Source: Seohaeicola saemankumensis | GTDB taxonomy: Bacteria > Pseudomonadota > Alphaproteobacteria > Rhodobacterales > Rhodobacteraceae | NCBI RefSeq assembly: GCF_042678485.1 | Contig: NZ_JBHTKR010000005.1 | Span: forward strand, 448,626-512,625 | Length of the DNA: 64,000 nt | Reading direction: 5' to 3' | In this document: piece after piece, positions 45,158-52,963 of the stretch | How positions within the stretch are numbered: position 1 is the first letter of the stretch | How the letters are laid out: each line of letters starts with the position of its first letter | The notes under the pieces: model-generated | Database searches by the model: none | What the model was told of the DNA's origin: nothing | What the model saw: the letters and a program-made list of their open reading frames with translations, nothing else | Made by a program: the position numbers and the translations under genes

Positions 45158-45559
45158 ATGCTTGAACCCAGCCCCGAGGACCCAAGACGGTTCATGCCGA
45201 AGATCACATTCGACGGCTCCGCAATCCAGGTCGAGGCGATTTGCCTGATCGACTGGGACATCACGCTGCTGCTTGCGGGGGTGCAGGCGTTCAAGGATCA
45301 TCTGCCCAAAGGGGAAGGCGTTGTCACTGCGCTGCCCCTGCCGATGAACCTGGGCGCCTACACCTCGCGCAACCCCAATTTTACGTTTCTCTGTGAAATC
45401 GACCAGCGCAGTTCCTTCGATCGCGCGGTCAAGGTGACCGTGTCAGGCAAGCTGCTGAACCAGACCGATTGCACCGACCTGTTCAACGATGCCTGGTTCT
45501 TCCAGAAATTCCTTCCCAAGGATTTGGACGACACGACCCGCATGCCCTATGACGACTGA
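45158..45559 (+). CDS. Protein of unknown function paired with the esterase gene
   Basis: A 133-residue soluble protein that I do not recognise. It has the N-terminal acidic LEPSPEDP segment, a central beta-rich core (LIDWDITLLLAGVQAFK and LPLPMNLGAYTSRN) and an Asp-rich end. AAAGG inside the end of the preceding gene is the likely ribosome site, 10 bases before the ATG, which suggests translational coupling with the esterase. An ATG 12 codons further on is a weaker start. There is no membrane segment. Confidence 0.6.
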   Translation: MLEPSPEDPRRFMPKITFDGSAIQVEAICLIDWDITLLLAGVQAFKDHLPKGEGVVTALPLPMNLGAYTSRNPNFTFLCEIDQRSSFDRAVKVTVSGKLLNQTDCTDLFNDAWFFQKFLPKDLDDTTRMPYDD

Positions 45560-45582
45560 CCCTTTCCGGTCAGTCACCGGGA

Positions 45583-46626
45583 TCAGATGATCTCGTCCTC
45601 GTCGAAAAGCGGCGCATCTTCCATCTGGGCGGCCACGCCGACCATTGCCGCTTCGGCATGGGCGACACGCGGGGTTTCGGCCACATGGAACAGGGCGTCG
45701 CCTTCATTTACCACGGGCATGTTGCTGCGCCCCACGATGATGCCGTTGGACTGCGCGGCAATCTCGATCTCGGCCACGCCGAAAGGATCGGACACCGCGC
45801 CCAGCACCATGCCCGGTTCGACCAGATCGCCAATCCCGCGATAGGTCCGCAGCAGCCCGCCCGCAGGCGCGCGGTACCAGCTGGATCGCGTGCAGGTGAC
45901 GGGTCGCGCACGCAGGCGCGGCACGCCCTTGGGACCGATCATGCCCAGCACCTGCATCACCCGCAGGATACCTGACAGCCCTGCCCGCGCGGCCAGCTCA
46001 TCGAACCGAAGCCCCTCGCCCGCCTCATAGAGCAGCACATCAACCCCTGCCGCCTCGGCGGCCATGCGAAGGGACCCGTCGCGGAGCTTGGAATGCAGCA
46101 TCACCGGCGCGCCGAAGGCCTGCGCCAGGTGTTCCAGCCGCGTGTTCCCTGGCGTCAGGCGAATCTGCGGCAGGTTCGACCGCTGCACCGCCGCCGAATG
46201 CAGGTCGATCCCGAAATCGGACCGCGTCACGATCTGGTTGAGGAAGATATGCGCCAGGCGCGCCCCAAGCGATCCTTCGGCCGATCCGGGAAAGCAGCGG
46301 TTCAGGTCGCGCCGGTCGGGCAGATAGCGCGAATGGTTGAGGAAGCCGAAGGTGTTGACGATGGGCACGGCCAGCAGCGTCCCGGCCATCCGTTCCAGGT
46401 TGGGCGCGCGCAGCAGGCGGCGCACGATCTCGACCCCGATCACCTCATCGCCATGGATCGCGGCCGAGACGAACATCACCGGCCCCGGCTTGCGCCCGTT
46501 CACCACATGCACGGCCATCGACACCGGCGTATGATCGGACAGGGACGACACGGGCAGATCGACGGTGCGCCGCGTGCCCGGCGGCACCCGCACGCCACCC
46601 AGTTCGAAGATCGTGCCACTGCTCAT
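45583..46626 (-). CDS. Succinylglutamate desuccinylase/aspartoacylase (ASTE) family protein
   Basis: A 347-residue protein of the zinc carboxypeptidase-like ASTE family. The zinc site is formed by AAIHGDEVIG (His and Glu) and later IDLHSAA (His), with the RDLNRCFPGS substrate-site segment. The C-terminal third has a biotinyl/hammerhead-like beta domain, about 235-320. It starts 13 bp after the rimK stop, in a run protease-rimK-ASTE on the minus strand. This suggests that it hydrolyses an amide or glutamyl bond related to what RimK makes; that is inference. Confidence 0.88.
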   Translation of the reverse strand: MSSGTIFELGGVRVPPGTRRTVDLPVSSLSDHTPVSMAVHVVNGRKPGPVMFVSAAIHGDEVIGVEIVRRLLRAPNLERMAGTLLAVPIVNTFGFLNHSRYLPDRRDLNRCFPGSAEGSLGARLAHIFLNQIVTRSDFGIDLHSAAVQRSNLPQIRLTPGNTRLEHLAQAFGAPVMLHSKLRDGSLRMAAEAAGVDVLLYEAGEGLRFDELAARAGLSGILRVMQVLGMIGPKGVPRLRARPVTCTRSSWYRAPAGGLLRTYRGIGDLVEPGMVLGAVSDPFGVAEIEIAAQSNGIIVGRSNMPVVNEGDALFHVAETPRVAHAEAAMVGVAAQMEDAPLFDEDEII

Positions 46627-46639
46627 CGCGCGCCCCTTG

Positions 46640-47545
46640 TCACCCTTTGCCCTTGGTCTTGGTCTGCCCGTCCTTGGCGTTTTTTTCGATGAACGCGATG
46701 ATCATCCCCGCGATATCCTTGCCCGTCGCCTTTTCGACCCCTTCCAGACCGGGGCTGGAGTTCACCTCCATCACCACAGGCCCGTGATTCGACCTCAGCA
46801 TATCCACGCCGCAGACATTCAGCCCCATGGATTTGGCTGCCCGGATGGCCGTGGACCGTTCTTCTGGTGAAATCTTGATCGGTTTGGCTGATCCGCCCCG
46901 ATGCAGGTTCGACCGAAACTCGCCCTCGGCCCCGGTGCGCTGCATGGCCGCCACCACCTTGCCGCCCACGACGATGGCGCGGATGTCGGTGCCGCCCGCT
47001 TCCTTGATGAACTCCTGCACAAGGATGTTCACGCCTGCCCCCCGAAACGCCTCGATCACCGATTTGGCGGACCGGTCGGTATCGGCCAGAACCACACCGA
47101 TGCCCTGCGTGCCCTCCAGCAGCTTGATCACCAGGGGCGCGCCACCGGCCAGCTTTACCACTTCTTCGGTCTGCTTGGGATCATGGGCGAAGGTCGTGAC
47201 CGGCAACCCGATCCCGTCCCGCGCCAGCAATTGCATCGACCGCAGCTTGTCGCGGCTGCGCCCGATGGCCACGCTTTCATTCAACGGATAGACGCCCTGC
47301 ATTTCGAACTGCCTGAGCACGGCAAGACCGTAGAAGGTCACGGATGCCCCGATACGCGGGATCACCGCATCGTAGCGCGGCAGTTTCTGGCCGTCGTAAT
47401 AGATCTCGGGCCTGCGCGAGGCGATGTTCATGCTGCAGCGCAGGGTATTGACGAAATCCAGCTCATGCCCACGCGCCTCGGCCGCCTCTTTCAGGCGCTG
47501 ATGCGAATAAAGAGCCGGGTTGCGCGTCATCATGGCGATCTTCAT
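46640..47545 (-). CDS. rimK: ATP-grasp alpha-L-glutamate ligase RimK
   Basis: A 301-residue ATP-grasp ligase like E. coli RimK, which adds glutamate residues to the C-terminus of ribosomal protein S6 and makes poly-glutamate in vitro. The N-terminal MKIAMMTRNPALYSHQRL, the ATP-binding loop LLEGTQGIGVVLAD, the QEFIKEAGGTDIRAIVVG strand and the metal-binding VVMEVNSSPGLEG are intact. The C-terminus is lysine-rich. AAGGA precedes the ATG. It lies between the retropepsin-like zinc protease gene (53 bp upstream) and the ASTE gene. Confidence 0.94.
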   Translation of the reverse strand: MKIAMMTRNPALYSHQRLKEAAEARGHELDFVNTLRCSMNIASRRPEIYYDGQKLPRYDAVIPRIGASVTFYGLAVLRQFEMQGVYPLNESVAIGRSRDKLRSMQLLARDGIGLPVTTFAHDPKQTEEVVKLAGGAPLVIKLLEGTQGIGVVLADTDRSAKSVIEAFRGAGVNILVQEFIKEAGGTDIRAIVVGGKVVAAMQRTGAEGEFRSNLHRGGSAKPIKISPEERSTAIRAAKSMGLNVCGVDMLRSNHGPVVMEVNSSPGLEGVEKATGKDIAGMIIAFIEKNAKDGQTKTKGKG

Positions 47546-47598
47546 GGAAAGGGTCCTTCCGGGAAACGAAAAAAGATACTGCGGTATTGGCTGGCCCG

Positions 47599-48114
47599 TC
47601 AGGACTTGCCCGCGCCGCTTGTTGGTCTGGGGGGGCCAGCCAGATAGGATTTGCCGGCATCCACCAGGATCCCGCGCTTGCGGATGGCTGTGCGGCCCAG
47701 GATGATCGGCATCGCCATGGCGGATCGGTCGGCCAGCGACACCTCGATCCGCCAGCGCCGCCCGCCCAGCAAAAGCAGGGTCTCGATGACCAGGCGATCT
47801 TCGCCCTGTCCGGACGTGTTCTTGATTTCACGCCGATCCACAAGGGGCGCTTCGCAATCGCGCGCGGTCAGGCCGCTGGCATGCGGTATGTGGAACCGCA
47901 CCCAATCCACGCCGTCCCGCTGGAACCGCACAACCTTGCTGGCATGCAGCGCAGAGGTGCGCGCCCCGGTGTCGATCTTGGCCTGCATCAGGTCGATCCC
48001 CAGTTCGGGCAACGCGATACGCTCGCGCCATCCGATCAGCAACGGCGGCCTGCTCTTGCCAGACTGGGTCTTGCCGGACCTGGTCTTGTCCATGGCGCCT
48101 GTTTTCTCCGGCAT
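47599..48114 (-). CDS. ATP-dependent zinc protease-type (RimB-like, retropepsin-like) protein
   Basis: A 171-residue protein of the family named ATP-dependent zinc protease or RimB. The aspartyl-protease-like motif IDTGARTSALHA is near residue 43 and the second hydrophobic motif MPIILGRTAIRKRGILVDA near the end; the last residues are GAGKS. Such proteins co-occur with RimK, and a P. fluorescens homologue modulates RimK activity as I recall it. AGGATCACG sits before the ATG at 48114; a second ATG lies seven codons further on. Confidence 0.85.
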   Translation of the reverse strand: MPEKTGAMDKTRSGKTQSGKSRPPLLIGWRERIALPELGIDLMQAKIDTGARTSALHASKVVRFQRDGVDWVRFHIPHASGLTARDCEAPLVDRREIKNTSGQGEDRLVIETLLLLGGRRWRIEVSLADRSAMAMPIILGRTAIRKRGILVDAGKSYLAGPPRPTSGAGKS

Positions 48115-48218
48115 GTCGTGATCCTGTCTTGGGTCTGGGTCGCAGTCTACCAGTCTGACGCGGCCCGTGCATCCCCCGGCGCGCCGCGTAATCCCGTGCA
48201 CTGCCTTTGTCCATGACC

Positions 48219-48238
48219 GGGGTGACATATGCGTGAAA
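48219..48238 (-). promoter_or_regulatory. 20-bp element shared with 52050-52069, upstream of the rimK cluster
   Basis: The plus strand reads GGGGTGACATATGCGTGAAA, matching 19 of 20 bases of the sequence at 52050. Both copies lie upstream of minus-strand genes, here about 105 bp before the zinc-protease gene. It may be a promoter or operator; no known consensus was recognised. Confidence 0.4.
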
Positions 48239-48294
48239 AAGCCCTGCGGAAAGTATGTGCATGGTCGTCTTGAACCAGCAAGGCGGCTGGCTTC

Positions 48295-48558
48295 TTAAAG
48301 CTTGGTGCCGCGCTTTGCCCATTCATCGGCCAGTTGCGCCACGGCACCGAATTCGGTGGTGCAGACCGGCGTGACATCCTTGGGGTGGCTGAACAGAATG
48401 GCCCAGCTGTCACCGATCCAGTCATGAAAGGTTATCTTTCCCTGATCGGTGTCCGCCGTGAAATACGGCACGATATCGTTGATACGCAGGCCCGTTTGGG
48501 TTTCCTTTCCTGTCATGGCCTCACTTGCATTCTGGGATTGAGATATTTCCTGCGCCAC
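48295..48558 (-). pseudogene. Truncated AhpC/TSA-type (Prx6) peroxiredoxin
   Basis: An 87-residue fragment with the N-terminal third of a 1-Cys peroxiredoxin: LRINDIVPYFTADTDQG, then WAILFSHPKDVTPVCTTEF with the peroxidatic cysteine, ending WAKRGTKL and a stop. Normal relatives have about 217 residues. Downstream DNA in all three minus frames shows no continuation, so the 3' part has been lost, not shifted. The frame starts with a GTG after AAGGGAGG at long spacing, or at an ATG 14 codons later. It could be a remnant of a deletion or recombination; a full copy may exist elsewhere in the genome. Confidence 0.75.
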
Positions 48559-48682
48559 GGATTTTCGCCCCCTCCCTTGCAGCCAATCAGGCAGAGTGAC
48601 AGAGTGTCGCGAATCCAGTGAGCCGACCTTTGATCCAGTGGATCAGGCCCCATATCGAGACGCAATAACGAAGGAGATCGAC

Positions 48683-50122
48683 ATGATCGAGAAACGTCAG
48701 TTTTACATCAACGGTGCATGGGTAGACCCGATCGAAGGGCGCGACCATCCCGTGATCGACCCCTCGACCGAAGAACCCTGCGCCATCATCTCGCTGGGTG
48801 GCAAGGCAGATACCGATGCTGCTGTTGCCGCGGCAAAAGCAGCGTTTCCGGCATGGATGAACACCCCTGTCGAAGAGCGTATCGCCCTGGTCGAGAAGAT
48901 GCTGGACATCTACAAGTCCCGTACCGAGGATCTGGCCCAGGCGATGACCATGGAAATGGGCGCGCCCATCGACATGTCGCGCGCCTCGCAGGTGGGTGCT
49001 GGCACATGGCATATCACCAACTTCATCACGGCCGCCAAGAAGTTCAAGTTCATCCGCCCGCTGGGCGATCACGCGCCGAACGACCGGATCGTTTACGAGC
49101 CGATCGGCGTCTGTGCGATGATCACGCCGTGGAACTGGCCGATGAACCAGGTCACGCTCAAGGTCGTGGCGGCCGCCATCGCGGGCTGCACCATGGTGCT
49201 GAAACCGTCGGAAGAAAGCCCGCTGAACGCGATCGTCTTTGCCGAGATCATGCACGAGGCAGGGTTCCCCAAGGGCGTGTTCAACCTTGTGAATGGTGAC
49301 GGCATGGGTGTCGGTTCGCAGCTGTCCAACCACAAGGATGTGGACATGGTCAGCTTTACCGGTTCGACCCGCGCAGGCATCGCGATTTCCAAGGCGGCTG
49401 CGGACACGCTCAAGCGCGTGCATCTGGAACTGGGTGGCAAGGGCGCCAACATCATCTTCGCCGATGCAGATGACAAGGCCGTCAAGCGTGGCGTTCTGCA
49501 CATGATGAATAACTCGGGCCAGTCCTGCAATGCACCCAGCCGGATGCTGGTGCAGAAGGGCGTTTATGAAAAGGCGGTCGAAACCGCTGCCGAAGTGGCG
49601 AATTCCGTCACCGTGGGCAACGCGCATGACGCCGGCCGCCACATCGGCCCCGTGGTGAACGAGGCCCAGTTCAACAAGATCCAGGGCCTGATCCAGAAGG
49701 GTATCGACGAAGGTGCACGCCTTGTGGCCGGTGGGACGGGCCGCCCCGAAGGCTTCAACCGTGGTTTCTTCGTCAAGCCGACGGTCTTTGCCGATGTCAC
49801 CAATGAGATGACCATCGCGCGCGAGGAAATCTTTGGCCCCGTGCTGTCGATCATCCCTTTCGAGACCGAGGAAGAAGCGATCCGTATCGCCAATGACACG
49901 GTGTACGGTCTGACCAACTACATCCAGACGCAGGATGGCAGCAAATCCAACCGCGTCGCGCTGCAACTGCGTTCGGGCATGGTCGAGATCAACGGCCAGT
50001 CGCGCGGCGCCGGTGCGCCCTTTGGCGGCATGAAACAGTCCGGCAACGGTCGCGAAGGTGGCGTCTGGGGCATCGAGGATTTCCTTGAGGTCAAGTCGGT
50101 CGCTGGCTGGGCGGCTGAATAA
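48683..50122 (+). CDS. NAD(P)-dependent aldehyde dehydrogenase family protein
   Basis: A 479-residue aldehyde dehydrogenase. The catalytic cysteine is in NNSGQSCNAPSRML (about 283), the general-base glutamate in HLELGGKGANII (about 250), and the cofactor motif in FTGSTRAGIAI. The C-terminal EEIFGPVLSIIPFETEEEA and NYIQTQDG segments are typical. The substrate is not fixed by sequence. AAGGAG precedes the ATG at 48683. It is followed by a strong terminator, so it is a single-gene unit, divergent from the truncated peroxiredoxin. Confidence 0.92.
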   Translation: MIEKRQFYINGAWVDPIEGRDHPVIDPSTEEPCAIISLGGKADTDAAVAAAKAAFPAWMNTPVEERIALVEKMLDIYKSRTEDLAQAMTMEMGAPIDMSRASQVGAGTWHITNFITAAKKFKFIRPLGDHAPNDRIVYEPIGVCAMITPWNWPMNQVTLKVVAAAIAGCTMVLKPSEESPLNAIVFAEIMHEAGFPKGVFNLVNGDGMGVGSQLSNHKDVDMVSFTGSTRAGIAISKAAADTLKRVHLELGGKGANIIFADADDKAVKRGVLHMMNNSGQSCNAPSRMLVQKGVYEKAVETAAEVANSVTVGNAHDAGRHIGPVVNEAQFNKIQGLIQKGIDEGARLVAGGTGRPEGFNRGFFVKPTVFADVTNEMTIAREEIFGPVLSIIPFETEEEAIRIANDTVYGLTNYIQTQDGSKSNRVALQLRSGMVEINGQSRGAGAPFGGMKQSGNGREGGVWGIEDFLEVKSVAGWAAE

Positions 50123-50142
50123 CGCACTGTCACCGCAATGAA

Positions 50143-50176
50143 AAAACCGCCGTCCGGGATGCCGGGCGGCGGTTTT
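50143..50176 (+). terminator. Intrinsic terminator of the aldehyde dehydrogenase gene
   Basis: A 15-bp stem with one G-T wobble (AAAACCGCCG pairing with CGGCGGTTTT at its base), 4-nt loop, and a T-rich end, 20 bp after the stop codon. The A-tract on its upstream side makes it workable from the other strand as well. Confidence 0.9.
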
Positions 50177-50222
50177 GTCTTGGCGGCGCCTGCTGGCTTG
50201 CCTTTGTGCGATCAGCGTCGCG

Positions 50223-50402
50223 TCAATCCAGCCTGCGGGCCTCGTCGACCAGCATCACGGGAATGCCGTTGCGGATCGGATAGGCCAATCCGGCGGGTTT
50301 GCTGATCAGTTCCTGACGCTCGGCATCGTAATCAAGACGCGCACCCGTGCGCGGACATACCAGCGCTTCCAGCATGCGGCGGTCAAAAAGCGGGCCATCC
50401 AT
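50223..50402 (-). CDS. Trm112-family small protein
   Basis: A 59-residue protein of the Trm112/YcaR family. It has a short N-terminal motif RRMLEALVCPRTGARLDY and the later AYPIRNGIPVMLVDEARRL; only the first cysteine of the zinc-type pairs remains, as in many bacterial members. Such proteins bind and activate methyltransferases or act in lipid-A or tRNA pathways. The ATG overlaps the stop of the LON-domain gene by one base (TGATG), so it is translationally coupled to it. Confidence 0.85.
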   Translation of the reverse strand: MDGPLFDRRMLEALVCPRTGARLDYDAERQELISKPAGLAYPIRNGIPVMLVDEARRLD

Positions 50403-51046
50403 CACTGCATGATCTCCTCGGTATTGCCGCCACGCAGGGAATACTCGATCAGGGTGACAAGCGTTTCGCGGCGTGTGGACAGGCACGGGGCCTCAAGCAG
50501 GGCCTGCTTGTCCTCAGGATCGAAATCCAGAAGCATGGACAATGAGTTGATCAGCAACTCATCATCCGCCTCTTGCAGGCTTTCCCAATCGGTCTGCAAT
50601 TCCCGCGCGGTGAAATAGCGCGACAGCAGGTTCATGAAGGCTTCGCGGTCAAAGCCCTTGTCGCTTTCGTCGCGACCAAGATCCCTTTCGAACCCGGTCC
50701 ATGACACCTCGCACCGGCGATAGGGGGTAAAACCCGTCACTTCCCGGACCACGCGGAAACGGGACATGCCCGACAGCGTGATCAGATAGCGCCCATCCTC
50801 GGTTTCAGAGAATTGCGTGACCCGGCCCGCGCAACCGATCTGATGCAACCCGTTCCCGTCGCGTCCGGGGATCGCGTTCGGTTGCACCATGCCGATCAGG
50901 CGTTCCGGCGTTTTCAACGCATCCTCGAGCATGGCGAGGTAGCGTGGCTCGAAGATGTGCAATGGCAACCGCGACCGGGGCAGCAGAAGCGCCCCGGGCA
51001 GCGGAAACACCGCGATCACGTCCGGCATGTCAAATGTCTTGCCCAT
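50402..51046 (-). CDS. LON peptidase substrate-binding-domain protein
   Basis: A 214-residue protein with the Lon N-terminal domain (VIAVFPLPGALLLPRSRLPLHIFEPRY, shown in part) followed by a helical region, without ATPase or protease domain. Stand-alone LON-domain proteins of this kind are widespread and of uncertain role, perhaps substrate binding. It ends TGATG into the Trm112-like gene, and lies 27 bp after the CnoX-like gene, so the three (CnoX-like, LON-domain, Trm112-like) may form one operon in the minus direction. Confidence 0.88.
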   Translation of the reverse strand: MGKTFDMPDVIAVFPLPGALLLPRSRLPLHIFEPRYLAMLEDALKTPERLIGMVQPNAIPGRDGNGLHQIGCAGRVTQFSETEDGRYLITLSGMSRFRVVREVTGFTPYRRCEVSWTGFERDLGRDESDKGFDREAFMNLLSRYFTARELQTDWESLQEADDELLINSLSMLLDFDPEDKQALLEAPCLSTRRETLVTLIEYSLRGGNTEEIMQ

Positions 51047-51073
51047 ACCCTGCGACCTAGACCGGAATGTTCA

Positions 51074-51985
51074 TCAGGCAAATATCATCGACGACAGTTT
51101 GCGCCGACCGTTCAGAACCACCGGATCATTCGGCTTGAGCGCCTCGAAGATGGTGAAAAGCTGCTGCTTTGCGGCACCGTCATTCCATTCCCGATCCCGG
51201 CGGAAAATCTCCAGCAGCGCATCGACCGCCTCTTCCATCCGGTTCGCAGCCTGAAGCGCAAGCGCCAGATCGAACCGCGCCTGAAGATCGGCCGGGTTCG
51301 CCTCGACTGCCGCCATCAGGTCAGCCACGGGACCGGCACCGGCCGCCTGCCGCGCCAGTTCAAGCTGGGCATGGGCCGCTTCCAGCGGGGCCGCCTTGGC
51401 GATTTCGGCGGGCGCGCCGTTCAGCACGGCCTCGGCCTCCTCCAGGTCACCCTTCGTGATGTGGCAACGCACCAGACCGGCGTAGGCCGCGACATTCACG
51501 GGGTCTTCCTCGAGGATGGCAGCGAAGGTTTGCGCCGCATCATCCACCGCACCTTCGGCCAGCATGGCCTCCGCGGCCTCAATCGCTTCGGCCAGACCGC
51601 CATCGCCATCGCCAGCCAGATCGGCCAGCCGTGTGACGAAAGCCTGCACTTCCGATGCCGGCACCGCCCCCTGGAAGGCATCGACCGGCTGGCCCTGCCA
51701 GAATGCATAGACAGTGGGAATGGACTGCACGCGCAACTGTGCCGCGATGCGCTGGTTCTGGTCTACATTGACCTTGACCATCTTCACCGCACCTTTGGCG
51801 GCCTGGACTGCGGCCTCAAGCTGCGGACCCAGCGTCTTGCAGGGGCCGCACCATGGCGCCCAGAAATCCACGAGCACCGGCACGGTCATCGAGGCATCGA
51901 CAACCTCGGCCATGAAATCGGCCTCGGACACATCCATGATCACCGCCTTGTCTGCGGCCGGCTGCTTTTGTCCCAGTTCCAGCAT
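51074..51985 (-). CDS. CnoX/YbbN-like co-chaperone (thioredoxin domain plus TPR)
   Basis: A 303-residue protein with an N-terminal thioredoxin domain, about 15-120, bearing VLVDFWAPWCGPCKTLGP and the intact CGPC pair, then an alanine-rich TPR-like helical region to the C-terminus. This order fits CnoX, a chaperedoxin that protects proteins from over-oxidation. E. coli CnoX lacks a working CGPC pair, so this alphaproteobacterial type may also reduce substrates. AAGGATGA lies well placed before the ATG. It precedes the LON-domain gene, probably in one operon. Confidence 0.9.
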   Translation of the reverse strand: MLELGQKQPAADKAVIMDVSEADFMAEVVDASMTVPVLVDFWAPWCGPCKTLGPQLEAAVQAAKGAVKMVKVNVDQNQRIAAQLRVQSIPTVYAFWQGQPVDAFQGAVPASEVQAFVTRLADLAGDGDGGLAEAIEAAEAMLAEGAVDDAAQTFAAILEEDPVNVAAYAGLVRCHITKGDLEEAEAVLNGAPAEIAKAAPLEAAHAQLELARQAAGAGPVADLMAAVEANPADLQARFDLALALQAANRMEEAVDALLEIFRRDREWNDGAAKQQLFTIFEALKPNDPVVLNGRRKLSSMIFA

Positions 51986-52049
51986 CTTCCGTCATCCTTG
52001 TCTGCAAATCTGCGTGGCACCCCGTGAGAGTGCATTCATCACCCTATAT

Positions 52050-52069
52050 GGGGTGACATATTCGTGAAA
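52050..52069 (-). promoter_or_regulatory. 20-bp element shared with 48219-48238, upstream of the CnoX-like gene
   Basis: The plus strand reads GGGGTGACATATTCGTGAAA, 65 bp before the CnoX-like start, with a nearby inverted repeat TCACCC-tatatg-GGGTGA at 52038-52055. It differs from the other copy at one base. The function is not known. Confidence 0.4.
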
Positions 52070-52858
52070 TCAAAGGTCAAAGGTCGCAAAGACCGGCGCA
52101 TGATCGCTGGGCTGCTGCCATCCGCGCGCGGCGCGCAGCACGCGGCTGGAGTGTCCCGCCCCTGCGATGTCCTGTGTGGCCCAGACGTGATCCAGACGAC
52201 GCCCCTTGTCGGCGGCGTCCCAGTCGGCGGCGCGATAGGACCACCAGCTGTAAAGCTGCCCCTCGGGGATGTCGGCGCGCGTCACGTCGACCCATGCGCC
52301 TGATTCCTGCACCTGGCCAAGATGATCAACCTCGATCGGGGTATGGCTGACGATTTTCAGCAGTTGCTTGTGGTTCCACACATCGTCTTCACGCGGGGCG
52401 ATGTTCAGATCGCCCACAAGGATCGACCGTTCCGGCCGGTCGCCGTGGAACCAGTCCCGCATCTCGGTCAGGTAATCCAGCTTCTGGCCGAACTTGTCGT
52501 TCACCGCGCGGTCGGGCACATCGCCCCCCGCCGGGACATAGCAGTTATGGATCACGACGCCATTGGGCAGCCGTGCCGCTACGTGACGCGCATGACCCAG
52601 GCTGGCGAAATCCATCTCGCCCATATCTTCAAGCGGCAGCTTGGACAGGATCGCCACACCGTTGTAGCCCTTCTGTCCGCGCGCAACCATGTGGTGATAG
52701 CCCAGCGCCTGGAACCCCTCCAGCGGGATCTTGTCCACCGGGCTCTTGCACTCCTGCAGACACAGGACATCGGGGGCTTCTTCGGTCAGCAGCTTGCACA
52801 CAAGCCCCTCGCGCAGCCGGACCGAGTTGATGTTCCATGTGGCCAGGGTAAAGGTCAT
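52070..52858 (-). CDS. xth: Exodeoxyribonuclease III
   Basis: A 262-residue member of the ExoIII/AP endonuclease family that cuts DNA at abasic sites. Conserved motifs are LATWNINSVRLREG, CLQECK with the metal-binding Glu, GYNGVAILSK, VGDLNIAP and the final RLDHVWATQDI and PSDHAPVFATF with the catalytic His. Length is normal. GGAGCAGCGC precedes the ATG. It is single on the minus strand, 106 bp downstream of the transglutaminase-like gene, and its promoter region overlaps the gap at 52859-52963, which I find otherwise empty. Confidence 0.95.
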   Translation of the reverse strand: MTFTLATWNINSVRLREGLVCKLLTEEAPDVLCLQECKSPVDKIPLEGFQALGYHHMVARGQKGYNGVAILSKLPLEDMGEMDFASLGHARHVAARLPNGVVIHNCYVPAGGDVPDRAVNDKFGQKLDYLTEMRDWFHGDRPERSILVGDLNIAPREDDVWNHKQLLKIVSHTPIEVDHLGQVQESGAWVDVTRADIPEGQLYSWWSYRAADWDAADKGRRLDHVWATQDIAGAGHSSRVLRAARGWQQPSDHAPVFATFDL

Positions 52859-52963
52859 GCGCTGCTCCGTTTTCCGTCATTCGCGGGCAGGCCTATCACA
52901 AGCCCCGACCGAGGGGGAGGGGGTGCTGTCACCCGAAAGCCGTGACAGCCTTTGACAGAGGGC

